A DNA stretch of 64,000 nt from Dryocosmus kuriphilus (taxonomy: Eukaryota > Arthropoda > Insecta > Hymenoptera > Cynipidae). Below the pieces are notes generated by a model, which saw nothing but the letters and a program-made list of their open reading frames with translations, searched no databases and was not told the DNA's origin. Where the stretch lies: the NCBI GenBank assembly GCA_038277395.1, contig CM076194.1:180621232-180685231 (forward strand), read 5' to 3'. Both the position numbers and the translations under genes were made by a program. Each line of letters opens with the position of its first letter. The first letter of the stretch is position 1. Positions 48,669 through 59,293 of the stretch are shown here, piece after piece.

Positions 48669-49832
48669 TCTGCCCGCTTCGCGGGCACATTCTCATCGCG
48701 CGCCTCGCGCTCGATACATTATTTACGGCACTCGCGCTACGCGTTCGGTGTTTATGGATCGTATAAACCTTTAAATTAAAAATTACAAAAGAAATTATTT
48801 TACTTAAAGCTCTATCGCCCTTAAGGAATACATCCTCATCATGACACTCGCGTTTCGCGCTCGATAATTACATTTTTTTTAAACACATTGTAGATTGGTA
48901 AAGTTTTTTAGTGATTTTCCAAATTTTCACAATAGAGGATTTCGATTCTTAAAAGCAAAACGATGAGTCTTATAAATAAATTTTGTACCTCTTTCCAAGG
49001 TGAACAATTCTTCTGCTTGTTAATATTTTCTCATATCTTGCACAGTTTTGCTGAAAAGTGGTTTTCTTTATATTTCATAACATACTTCACGAATAACTCA
49101 AAAACTACGCGTCTGCTCAAAAAAATTATAGTGCCAATTTGTAGATCTTTTTGAGTTGAGCAACTTTGTTTATTATCATTTTTTCGTATCTTGCATAGTT
49201 TGGCGGTATATTTGAAATTTTTTATTTTTAATAACGTTTTTTCGATTAAAACAAAAACCATGCATTTTGTCAAAAAATGGTTAATACAAAATTTGTAGAT
49301 CCTCTTGAATTGAACAACTTTGTTCCTTACCATTTTTTTTTTATCTTGAATATTTTGGCGGGAAACCAGAGTTTTTTAATTTTAATAACGTTTTCTTGAT
49401 TAAAACAAAAACCGTTCATTTTATCAAAAAAAACGGTTCAGACAAAATTTGCAGATTTTTTTAAGATGAACAATTTTACTTTCTTACATTTTTTGTGTAT
49501 CTCTCATAGTTTAGCCGGAAAATGGATTTTTTGATTTTGTGAAAACCGTTTTTGATGTATAAAACCATAACCGTCGGTCAAAAACCGCTGGTTAACGAAC
49601 TCGTCCTTTCTTTTTATCCCTTAAAGAAGTGTATCAAGGCGCACTCCAATCCGATTAGTCCTTCGAAAGTTATCGTGGGAACAGACTCCAACGACGACGA
49701 CGACGACAACAGACAGACAGACACCGTCGTAAAAAACGTTTTTTCGGATTCAGGAGATCTCAAAACGTGGAGATTTCATGAAATCCGCAAAAGTCAAATT
49801 TTGCATAAATCTAATACCTTCTCTGATGAGAA
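48669..49832 (-). mobile_element. Dispersed copy of the satellite-family element (minus orientation)
   Basis: Read on the minus strand it starts TTCTCATCAGAGAAGG at 49,832. It passes the GTC tract (plus-strand CGACGACGACGACGACAAC near 49,691), TTTCGAAGGACTAATCGG, and subrepeats with GCACGG/GAACGG cores, to the GC-rich tail ending GCCCGCGAAGCGGGCAGA at 48,669. Length is about 1.16 kb. It is the closest dispersed relative of the array units and has the cleanest terminal hairpin, GCCCGC-GAA-GCGGGC. Short minus-side and plus-side frames are repeat shadows. Confidence 0.88.
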
Positions 49833-50145
49833 TGTAAAAAAAAATTTCGAAGGTATCATTTTATAGGAAGTTATCCGATTTCTTTGAAAGTACTTATAAT
49901 TAGTGCGAAAACTTATCAAAAATGGCATCCAGAAGCACCACATATTAAAAAAATGTACAATTGTTGTAAATAAATAAATCAACAAAAGTGAACTTTTTTG
50001 TTCTCTAAACGATATTTAAGCACTTCAGGTGTGCATTTTTGGATGAAAATGTGTCCATAAAGATATTCACAAGTGTCTTGTACAAGATAAGGACCATTTG
50101 TTAACTGTTAACACAATTTTTTATAAACAAATGCATAATTTCGGC
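49833..50145. other. Unique spacer
   Basis: Between a satellite-family element and the long inverted-repeat element. AT-rich with no repeat match inside this window and no gene recognised. Confidence 0.4.
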
Positions 50146-50317
50146 ATTTTCAAATAAAGTGGTCTCATTTTCTTAACAGAATTGACAGTAAATATCTCGC
50201 TCTATTCTTTTATACGCAATTATTTGACTTTCTACAGTAATTCTTAATTTTTAAACAAAATTAGTTAACAAATGCACAGCACGGTCATTTTTCATTACAC
50301 GGAATTCCTTTTTTACC

Positions 50318-51884
50318 TTCTCATCAGAGAAAGTAAAATTTGACTTTCGCGGATTTCATGAAATCTCCACATTTTGAGACCTCCTGAATCCGAAAAAAAA
50401 ACGGTTTTTACGATGGTGTCTGTCTGTCTGGTGCCGTCGTCGTCGTTGTCGTCGTCGTTGGAGTCTGTTCCCACGATCACTTTCGAAGGACTAATGGGAT
50501 TATAGTGCGCTTTGGTACACTTCTTTAAGGGGTAAAAAGAAAGGACGAGTTCGTTAACCGGCGATTTTTGATCAACGGTTATGGTTTTATCCATGAAAAA
50601 TGGTTTTCACAAAATCAAAAAATCCATTTTCCGGCTAAACTATGAGAGATAAAAAAAAATGTAAGGAAGTAAAATTTTTCAGGTTAAAAAAATCTACAAA
50701 TTTTGTCTTAACCGTTTTTTGATAAAATGAATGGTTTTTGTTTTAATCAAGAAAACGCTATTAAAATTAAAAAACTCTGGTTTACCGCCAAAATATTCAA
50801 GATACAAAAAAATGGTGAAGAAAAAAGTTATTCAATTTAAAAATATCTACAAATTTTGTTTCAACCATTTTTTGATAAAATGCACGGTTTTTGTTTTAAT
50901 CGATAAAACGTTACTAAAAATCAAAAATTTCAAATTTACCGCCAAACTATGCAAGATACGGAAAAATAATAATAAACAAAGTGGTTCGCCTCAAAAAGGT
51001 CTACAAATTTGCTCTCTATCATTTTTTTGAGCAGACGCGTATTTTTTGAGTTATTCGTGAAATATGTTATGAAATATAAAAAAAACACTTTTCAGGAAAA
51101 CTGTGCAAGATATGAGAAAATATTAACAAGCAGAAGAATAATTGTTCACCTTGGAAAGAGCTACAAAATTTATTTATGAGAATCATCGTTTTACTTTTAA
51201 GAATCGAAATCCTCTATTGTGAAAATTTGGAAAATCACTAAAGAACTTTACCAATCTACAATGTGTTTTAAAAAAATGTAATTATCGAGCGTGAAGCGCG
51301 AGTGTCATGATGAGGATGTATTCCTTAAGGGCGATAGGGCCTTAAGTAAAATAATATCTTTTGTAATTTTTAATTTAAAGGTTTATACGATCCATAAACA
51401 CTGAACGCGTAGTGCGAAGCGTGAGTCAAATGTCGAGCGCGAAGCGCGAGTTCCAACAGAAGCGCGCCCCAGGCGAGCTCATACTTCGCGCGAAGCGCGC
51501 GATGAGAATGTGCCCGCGAAGCACGGTTTTTGTTTTAATCGAGAAAACGTTATTAAAAATCAAAAATTCAAATTTCCTACCAAACTATGCAAGATACGGA
51601 AAAATAATAATAAACAATAAATTTGGAAAATCACTAAAAAATTTTACCAATCTACAATGTGTTTTAAAGAAATGTAATTATCGAGCGCGTAGCGCGAGTG
51701 TCATGATGAGAAGGTATTCCTTAAGGGCGATAGAGCCTTAAGTAAAATAATTTCTTTTGTAATTTTTAATTTAAACGTTTACACGATTCACAAACACCGA
51801 GCGCGTAGCGCGAGGTGACTAATCTATCGAGCGCGAAGCGCGAGTGCCAACAGATGCTCGCCCTAGGTGCGCTAAGCGGGCAGA
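50318..51884 (+). mobile_element. Satellite-family element inserted in a T-run of the inverted-repeat arm
   Basis: The element starts TTCTCATCAGAGA at 50,318 (perhaps from ACC at 50,315) and ends GCGGGCAGA at 51,884. The other arm shows the unoccupied site: GGAATTCG-T(n)-AATCAACTGCAG in complement of about 53,690-53,730. The flanks here are GGAATTCC-TTTTTT and TTTTTTTT-CTCAAAATCAACTGC. The element therefore inserted within a poly-T tract. Internally it has one GTC tract, the subrepeats and a GC-rich tail, followed at about 51,525 by a jump back to subrepeat sequence and a second tail. Non-coding. Confidence 0.85.
51525..51884 (+). repeat. Internal partial tandem duplication of the element's 3' part
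   Basis: At about 51,524 the first GC-rich tail breaks off after TGCCCGCGAAGC and continues with ACGGTTTTTGTTTTAATCG, an internal subrepeat. A second pass then runs through AATCTACAATGTGTTTTA, GCGCGTAGCGCGAG, CTTAAGGGCGATAGAGCC, and finally AAGCGGGCAGA. The second copy is truncated at its start. This is a head-to-tail junction of the same element. Confidence 0.8.
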
Positions 51885-52961
51885 TTTTTTTTCTCAAAAT
51901 CAACTGCAGATATGTTAAAATTTCTCATGCTATAATACTTAGTTATGAAAAAATAATTATTAATTTTTTAAGCAAAATTTATAAACAAATATATTGTCTC
52001 GACATTTTTCAGCAGATAAATTCCATTTTTTCAAATGTATCCTTTACTCATATCTTCCAGTAGCATTATGTTTCTATACTAATAGGTAACAATTTGTAAT
52101 TGTTAGTTAAAAAATGTAATAAACAAATGCATAATTTCGTCACGTCTTGGTAGATAGATTTTGGATTTCTGCATAATGAATTAAAATTGTGTAACCAATC
52201 CGCCTGAACTGTGATAATTTGCTGTTAGATAATAATTTTAAAAGTTTTAAACAAATTTAATGAACAAACATACCGTACCGTAAAGCCGTTTTCTGATGGA
52301 AACACCTTTTTTTTTATGAAATCGACTATAAATTGGTAAACAATGTATCTCTTTTATGAAACTTTATCATCCGCCAGGCACTGCTTATTATTTTAATAAC
52401 AGTTTTATAAAAATAACTCGAAATTATGAACAATGTTCTAAAAAATTCTTAGTTCGGTCATGTTTCAAGAAATAAAAGTATGTTTCTATAGCTAATTCTC
52501 GAAACATGAGAAACAAATGAAAGTCGCTAATCGTGTTTGTCATCTGTTTCTCTGTTTCACACACACGACCGTAAAGCATATTTGAAAAAGAAATTAAAAA
52601 TAATAGAATCCTATGAGGGATTCTTTTACTTTTCGACCTAAATTATTAAAATAATTAGCAGTGGCGCCTGGCGGATGATAGTATCATAACAGAGATACAT
52701 TGTTTACCAATTTATAGTCGATTTCATAAAAAAAGGTGTTTTCATCAGAAAACGTCCTTACAGTATATTTGTTTATCAAATTTTTTTAAAAACTTTTAAA
52801 ATCATTAACAGCAAATTATCACAGTTCAGGCAGATTGGTAACACAATTTTAATTCATTATGCTGAAAAAAAAAACCTATCTACTAAGAAGTGGCAAAATT
52901 ATGCATTTGTTTATTACGATTTTTAACAATAATTACAAATTTTTACTTATTATCAATGTTA

Positions 52962-53505
52962 GAAAATTCCTTAAAATTCAAGCACTTTTAAATTACAAAT
53001 GTAACTTAAATTTCAGGTACTGATAACTGAAAGTGATTTCCATGCACTTGTAACTGAAACTTCAATTATTATGAAAACCCTTTTTATGTTGTTTTTTATA
53101 TGTTAAACTAGTATTATTAATTTACTTTTATGAGTAAATTGTGTAGTTTTTATCGTACTATATAATCTACAAATATTTCAAACTATAAATCCCACAAAAT
53201 AATGCACATAGCATTCAAAATCTTAACCTAACCTATAAGTCACTGCAGATGTATTTAATTTTAGGGTTCTAGCATGATTTTGAGATAAATAATTCATCTG
53301 CAAACTAAAAAACTTGATCAAATGGAAATACAAGATGAATTAAACCATTTTTTAAACTGAAATATGAAAGTGGAAGCTAAAACGAGCATATTTAGAAATT
53401 ATCGTGTTTGAATTTTAATGCACACTTTGCATGAAATATAGTGTACGTGAGTGGAAAAAACTTCCAATACACGTGCATTAAAATTGAGTCAGATTTTTCT
53501 AACAG
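52962..53505. mobile_element. CACTG-type MITE nested in the right inverted-repeat arm
   Basis: The inverted-repeat arms align on both sides of this segment but have no counterpart for it in the left arm. Its ends are inverted: CAATGTTAGAAAATTCC on the left against CACTGTTAGAAAAATC (complement of the right end). Match continues to AATTTTAATGCAC/AAATTCAAGCAC. Flanks TAT and TAG allow a short target duplication of two to three bases. No open frame, so non-autonomous. Confidence 0.65.
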
Positions 53506-53699
53506 TGTAGCTAAATATAGAAACGTAGTGCTACTGTGAAAATATTGGTAAATGATACATTTGAAGAAATGAAATTTATGTGTTGAAGAATTTCGAAACA
53601 ATGTACATATTTGTTCATCAAGTTTGTTCAAAATCTTGCTAATTATTTTTTAATAACGAAGTATCATAGCAAGAGATATTTTTAACATACCTGCAGTTG

Positions 53700-53722
53700 A
53701 TTAAAAAAAAAAAAAAAAAAAA
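53700..53722. repeat. Poly-A tract marking the unoccupied insertion site
   Basis: A homopolymeric A run sits in the right arm at the position equivalent to the T-run that received the satellite-family element in the left arm. Confidence 0.8.
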
Positions 53723-53904
53723 ACGAATTCCGTCTAGTGAAAAATGATCGTGCTGTGCATTTATTAACTAATTTTATTTAAAACAATTAAAAATGAATGT
53801 AGAAAACCAAACAATTGCGTATAAAAGGTAAGAGTGAGATATTTACTGTCAATTCTGTTAAGAAATTGAGGCCAATTTATTTGAATTATTTTATTAATAT
53901 ACCA

Positions 53905-54185
53905 TTAAGCCGTTTCCCTTTCGGGGTAAGCGTAAACTCTCTCGGTTCTAGCCTCGTTACATTACCAGGGATTAGGAAATTTATATGATTGTGGAATGAA
54001 AGGAGTGCGTATTGGAAGTTATAGATTATAGATCGATCTAGAAGTCGCATGCTGCTCATTCAAACAACACACTAGTCCCACAACCCCGCTCCGACCCAGG
54101 TCGGTGATCGATCTCTAGCAATTTCCCTTGGTGGACTGCTTCGCACAGCCACAAGCCCTCCACCAGGGCCCATGAATATCTAAAA
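53905..54185 (-). mobile_element. LINE 3' untranslated region
   Basis: Directly after the LINE stop codon on the minus strand comes a moderately GC-rich segment (with CCACCAAGGGAAATTGCT and GACCTGGGTCGGAGC), ending near CCCCGAAAGGGAAACGGC. It abuts the end of the long inverted-repeat element. The assignment as LINE 3' UTR is by position and strand; the exact 3' end is not defined by a clear tail. Confidence 0.55.
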
Positions 54186-54789
54186 TCATTCGTTCCAGGC
54201 GATCGTCACACATTTCTTATAGACAATTTTTCGCCATACATCTCTATCCTGACATACAACTTTTGCTTCCTTTACATCCACTGTAAAAAAATTTTTGTTG
54301 AATTTTCCCCAAAATCGTAGGGAAGTTTTTAACGCCAACTTTTGGGAATTTTCCCTACTCTCATTGGGGAGTATTCGCTAAAAAAATTTGGTAAAATTCA
54401 CTACAAAATTTGGTGAAAATTCACCAAATACATTTTTTGAATTTTCACCAAAACATATTAGGGAACATTCACGACATTTTTATGAAAATTGACCAATAAT
54501 TTGGTGAATTTTTTCTTCACAGATTTTAGAAAATTTAGTAGATTTTTGTGGAATGTGACTAATAATTAGGGAAGATTCGGATATATTGCCGAGATTTAGT
54601 TGGAAATTTTTCCTATTGTTTGGTAGGAAAGATTTTTACTTGGTTACAGATTTGTAAAGGAAAAAAATATATTTTTATCATTATTATTGCTTAATCATTT
54701 TTTATTTATATACAATTAGACACTACTACCTACAACAACCACTAAATGTATTGTCGCATTTTTAACGCTATTTAAAATCGGAAGCGCTG

Positions 54790-54915
54790 CGGCAGGATTC
54801 GAACCTAACTACGGCCTACTTAACTTCCTAAAATCTAACCGAACGCACCATAGTTCCCTAACAACGAAGCTTCTCGGCTATTGAACCGCTTGAGTCTCCT
54901 GAACAAAATCCAAGG
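54790..54915 (-). other. tRNA-like segment (possible tRNA-derived SINE or tRNA relic)
   Basis: On the minus strand GGTTCGAATCCTGCC contains a good RNA polymerase III B box (GGTTCGAATCC). About 80 bases upstream is a degenerate A-box-like TAGCCGAGAAGC. Spacing is longer than in a normal tRNA, and acceptor-stem pairing is not convincing, so an intact tRNA gene is not supported. It lies inside the 2.28-kb insert and is locally more GC-rich than the rest of it. Confidence 0.35.
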
Positions 54916-54919
54916 TAAG

Positions 54920-56160
54920 ACGTTTCCCTGCGTTGGGGAAGGGTAGAGTGAGGAATTCTAGTAATTCTTTTCTTTTCGAAATTTTTAGTGGTAGATGGGT
55001 TTTAAAATTTGTAGGTATTTTTTTATTTATAAATTGATCTTCTATACAAAAAAAAAAAATACTCCCAACAAACTCGGTCAAAGTTAAATACTCGTTATTA
55101 ATTTCACAAAGTTATAAAAGCAACACATAATATTAACATAAGCGATAAATAAATAATTAAAAATTATAATAATTCAACATTAATTTGTTTTATAATATTT
55201 TTAATTCAGAATAAAATAATAAAATTTTAAAATAATTTCTTTTTTAATTTTGGGGTATTTCAATTATTAAGGATTCTTTTTGAACTGTAAAAAGTATGTA
55301 AATAATATCTTTTTGTGATTTTCTCATTTGATGAAAAATGTCAGAAAATTCAGTTCAAAGTTTCGTTACTTTAACATGCGGTTACGTAAAAAAAAAGTAT
55401 TGGAAATTTTATAAAATTGTCCGTTACTTTTGTAACATAAGAAATTTGTAACATTTAGGATATTTCTACAAAGTGTACAACTGTACAAATTCAAAATCAG
55501 TATAGCCAGCTAACAAGAATTATGACTTTCGAATTGATATGGATATAAATCAAACGTACAGAGAGACAAACTCCAATTTACGATTCCGAGAATATATAAG
55601 TCTACAGAATCATTAGACAATTGAATTACAATATCTGAAGCATTCAAAAGGATTATTGTAGCGCAGCTGTTTGGACTTAGTACTCAATAATACTAAGTAC
55701 TGCCCATAAATTTTATTTGGCTTGAGCCTACCTGGCCCTCTCCGGCAGAGTTGTTTTGCAGAAGCAGGTCAGATTAATGAAATTAAGAAAAAGAATATTT
55801 TGCAACTACCAATATGAAAATATTATATTCACCAATGACATGTCAGTTTTAATTTAAAAGTTGAAATTTTAAAGCAGTTTAATTTAAATGGAAAAAATTC
55901 CGAAAAAAATAATAAATTTTCATTTAAAAAAAAAATAATTTCCTACAATTTATTGGAAAAAAGATTTAATATCATCTTTCTTATCTCAAGCACACATTAA
56001 GTTTTATGAAAAGTACCTTATCATTTAAAATAAGTAATAAGAAGTTTCATTAAATATTCCAATAAATACTTTAGTCATCTTCTAAGTTTCATGGGAAAAA
56101 ATTACACGAGTTTTAATTTGAAAATTTTCAAAAAAAGCTTTTTCGAAAGCTCACCTAACT
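54920..56160. other. AT-rich interior of the 2.28-kb insert
   Basis: No coding frame above chance. The minus-strand 67-codon frame at 54,878-55,081 overlaps the tRNA-like segment and is not credible. No internal tandem repeat seen except the phrase-level repetition near the two ends. Confidence 0.4.
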
Positions 56161-58704
56161 CATGTGAAGAATCCACAAAAACTCTGGAAAAATTGCATAT
56201 TTTTTGGTTTTAATGGATTCCATAATTTTTGGGGGAAATTCACTATTTTTTATGAAAATTGTCATAAGTTTGGGAAAAATTACCTACTATATCTTGGTGA
56301 ATTGTGTATTTTCCATAACTTTTGGAGAATTTTCCCTTGACTTTTGTGAAATTTCCACAATTTTGGGGAAAAGTAACCAATTTCTTGGTGAAAGATATTT
56401 TTACTGCGACTTTTGGGGAATTTTCCCAATTTGTATGAAAATTTCCACAATTTTAGGCAAAATTACCTATTTTTTTGGTGAAATGTATTTTCACCACAAT
56501 AATGTGGAATTTTCCCTACAAAATTGTAGTGAAAATTCCACAAATTTTTTACAATGTCCATACACCTTTTCATGCAAGCTCTTGTATTCCTATGGCTCTT
56601 AATATCTTTTCGGTTGAGAGTCTCATTCCCGTGAATCCACCATTCTTTCCTCTGTCTACCTCTCTGTGCGTGACCGTTCACTTTTCCGAGATATACTTGC
56701 TTCGTTAAACGTCGTTCTTGATCCATTCTCTCAACATGACCAAATCATCTCAACAAATTTCTTTCACTCTTGTCCATCAGAGTTTCTTCTATGCCACATT
56801 CTTTCAGAATCCACTCGTTACTGACTTTATCTCTTATTGTTTTACCGCAAATATTTCGCAGGAAACGCATTCCAACCGCTTTCACTTTACTTCTATCCTT
56901 TTCTTGGCATGTTCAAGTCTCGCTACCATACAGCACAGTAGGTGCAATTACAGAATTATATAGTGCAATTTTGGCTTTATTTGTTACATTTTTACTTCTG
57001 TTAATGGCTCCTACACTGCCTATAACCTTACTACCTTCGTTTATACGTCTGAAAATTTTTCTATCTACTTTTCCGTCAGCAGTAAACAAGCTTCCAAGAT
57101 ACACGAAATGATCAACTTATTCAATTCCCTCACCGTTTAGAGAAATATATATTGCATACTGTTTTCTCATCGCTTCTTTCGAACACGATCATTTTTGTTT
57201 TATTTACATTAATCTTTAAACCCATACTCTTCGCGCTATCATTCAGTCTGCTCAACATTCTCTGCAAATTTTCCGCAGATTCTGCCATAAGTGCTTCATC
57301 GTCTGCAAAAGTCAAGCTACATACTTTCACTGTTCTGAGATCAACACCTTCTTCGTCTAAGCGCACCATTCGTAGACATTTATCCATATGCATATTGAAT
57401 AACTACGACGATGTGACTCAACCTTGCCTGATTTCCTGTCTGATATCAAACCAATCACTTAGTTGTCCGTTTGCCCTTACGCTCTCTCTACTATTTTCAT
57501 ATATTGCTTTAATTGATTTAAGAAGCCAACCATTGACTCCATACTCTTTCAGAACCTCCCAAAGTTTAACTCTATAATCCACCTTGTCAAAAGCTTTCTC
57601 CAGGTCAATGAACGCGCAAAAAACTTTTTTGTTTATTCTCAAACTTTTTCCTGTAATTTGCCGCAAGCTAACTATTTTATCTGAACATGATCTCCCTGGC
57701 ATAAATCTGCATTGGACCTCCCATATCTTGCCTTTCGTTATTTCCATAACTTGCGAATAAGTATTTTACTAAATATTTTGCCTGGGGTACTAAGTAAGCT
57801 GATGGCTCTATAGTTAGAGCAGTCACCCTTATCTCCTTTTCCCTTGTAAATTGGAACGATGATGGCCTTTCTTCAATCATTGCGAATTTCTCCATTCACA
57901 GCCCATATTCATCAATTCGCTCAACCACAAAAACAGAAATATGTCGCCGTTTTTAAGTATTTCAGACGTAATTCCATCTACAACAGTAGCCCTACCATTC
58001 TTCAGATTCTTAATTACCGCCTTAATGCTGAATACGTTAATTCCTACTTCGTCACCTTCAAAAGAATTTTCTAATGTACGTTCTTCTTTATCGCAGTTGT
58101 GATGCTCTGTAGCTTCATTTCCATACAATTTCTCGAAAAAAGCTTTCACACAGCCCTTCACTTTGTCTGTATCCCATACCATATCGCCATCAGCATTCTT
58201 AATTCCGATCAATTCATTACTACTACTTCCTTTCCTAGTTTTCTTTACCCATTTCCAGAATAGTTTCTTATTTCCTTCGAAATCACTTTGCATTTTTCTA
58301 TCTTCTTCCGCTTTGATTTTATCCTTGCTTTCTTTGATTAATCTGTTTGATTTTTTGTTTTCATCTCTCTATTCGATTCTTAATCTAATCCTCTTCTCAT
58401 TGCTGAGACCTTTGATATTATGCATTCTTAGGTATGCCTGCTTCTTCTCGCTAATTGCGACGCGGATTTCATCATTCCACCAAGCATCTCCATTCATTCT
58501 TCCTACAGTCGAAGTTCCACACACTTCAGGTGCGCTCTTGAAGATGATTATATTACGTAATATCGTCCATGCGCTCTCTACATTTTTACTGTCTAATTCC
58601 TTATTCCAGTTCTTTCTATTTTGATGTAAATAGACTCTTAGTTTATCACGATATTCTATTTGTGTTTCTGAGTTCTGCAATTTCTCAATGCCGAAATTAT
58701 GCAT

Positions 58705-59293
58705 TTGTTTAAAAAAAAATTGTTGATGTAATCATTACAGTGAAATAATTACTTGAACTGAAGAAATAGTCATTCAAGATAAATGAATATGCATTCAGTT
58801 AAACAAATATTTATTGTATATTAAAAACTGTCAAAATCAACACAATGGAACAATTATTTAAATTTAAAAAATATTTTTTTTCAAGATAAATAGAGGTAAT
58901 TATGTAAATAAGGGGCTTTTCCGAATTTGAACTTTTTCACTCCTTTTTTTTTTGTAAAAAGCTTTATTTTAGCACTAAAATAAACAATCAGCCTGCGGAG
59001 CTCGAGAAAGTTATGTACTTTTCTTATTTTTAGGAAAAAACTTGAAAATTTTGAGGTTACCTTCAAAAGTACAATTCTATGGAAATAATTCCACACTGCC
59101 TCATTAAATTCTTCACTTTTGCACTAAAACGTACTTTTTTACGTAGTAAACAAAAAAAAGACCAGAATGGAATTTTAGAAATAAAAAAAAGTCGCTATAT
59201 AGCATAAATAATACTTTATTACCATGTCTACCAAAAAAATACCATGTCAACCAACTTAATGACAACTATTTTTCAAATCGATCAAAGATTAGT
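58705..59293. other. AT-rich spacer, nothing recognised
   Basis: Sequence upstream of the truncated LINE. No repeat family or gene recognised; an A-rich run (about 58,711-58,719) marks the LINE truncation edge. Confidence 0.4.

Larger units (their letters stand above)
50146..53890. mobile_element. Long inverted-repeat element interrupted by two later insertions
   Basis: Left arm segments 50,146-50,317 and 51,885-52,420 pair, in order, with the complement of 53,890-53,506 and 52,960-52,660. Example: ACTGTGATAATTTGCTGTTA (about 52,208) against TTAACAGCAAATTATCACAG (about 52,806). The innermost spacer is about 240 bp. The left arm is broken by a satellite-family element (50,318-51,884), the right arm by a CACTG-type insert (about 52,962-53,505). 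Without inserts the element would be about 1.6 kb with arms of about 700 bp. No coding capacity; termini and target duplication are not resolved. Confidence 0.8.
54279..56556. mobile_element. DNA element of 2.28 kb with inverted ends, inserted in the LINE
   Basis: Ends are CACTGTAAAAAAATTTTTG (left) and, in complement of the right end, CATTGTAAAAAATTTGTGG. Both continue into GAATTTTC and GTAGGGAA. Both subterminal regions (54,290-54,640 and 56,170-56,550) are rich in repeated TTTGGTGAAAATTCACC and GGGGAATTTTCCC-like phrases. Excising the segment restores the LINE frame precisely (codons for KRCMDVKEAK), so the insert and its edges are secure. Target duplication is between TC (2 bp) and TCCA (4 bp), depending on where the element is taken to begin. 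No transposase is visible; the interior is AT-rich. Confidence 0.85.
54186..58704 (-). pseudogene. 5'-truncated non-LTR retrotransposon ORF2 (reverse transcriptase), inactivated and split
   Basis: Minus-strand reading from 58,704 gives the region before the polymerase (WWNDEIR near 58,470, FWKWVKKTRKG near 58,240) and polymerase motifs (IIVPIYKGKGDKGDCSNYRA near 57,850; FIDLEKAFDKVD near 57,600; FADDEALMAES near 57,300; VYLGSLFTADGK near 57,095). It also gives the C-terminal portion (FGHVERM near 56,735; WNE-stop at 54,186). The FADD catalytic pair is intact. No endonuclease domain is seen upstream, so the copy is 5'-truncated. It carries several in-frame stops, at least two frameshifts (near 57,890 and 57,130), and a 2.28-kb insertion at 54,279-56,556. 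This is the typical arrangement of endonuclease-type LINEs; the clade (RTE/CR1/Jockey-like) is not settled. Not functional. Confidence 0.9.

Noticed and set aside
53228..53245. TAACCTAACC as an arthropod telomere repeat
   Set aside because: Only two imperfect repeats; no array.
50146..53890. Hairpin or assembly artefact from a mis-joined inverted duplication
   Set aside because: The two arms differ by many substitutions and by two different insertions, so they are an old genuine inverted repeat.
54790..54915. Functional tRNA gene
   Set aside because: The B box is good, but the A box is degenerate, the spacing is long and the acceptor stem does not pair; kept only as a tRNA-like relic.
57390..57420. 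In-frame TGA in the LINE read as selenocysteine
   Set aside because: Several TGA and TAG codons plus frameshifts occur in the same frame; ordinary pseudogene decay explains them.
57152..58624. Plus-strand open frames of 141 and 153 codons (57,152-57,577; 58,163-58,624)
   Set aside because: They are antisense shadows of the minus-strand reverse transcriptase remnant.
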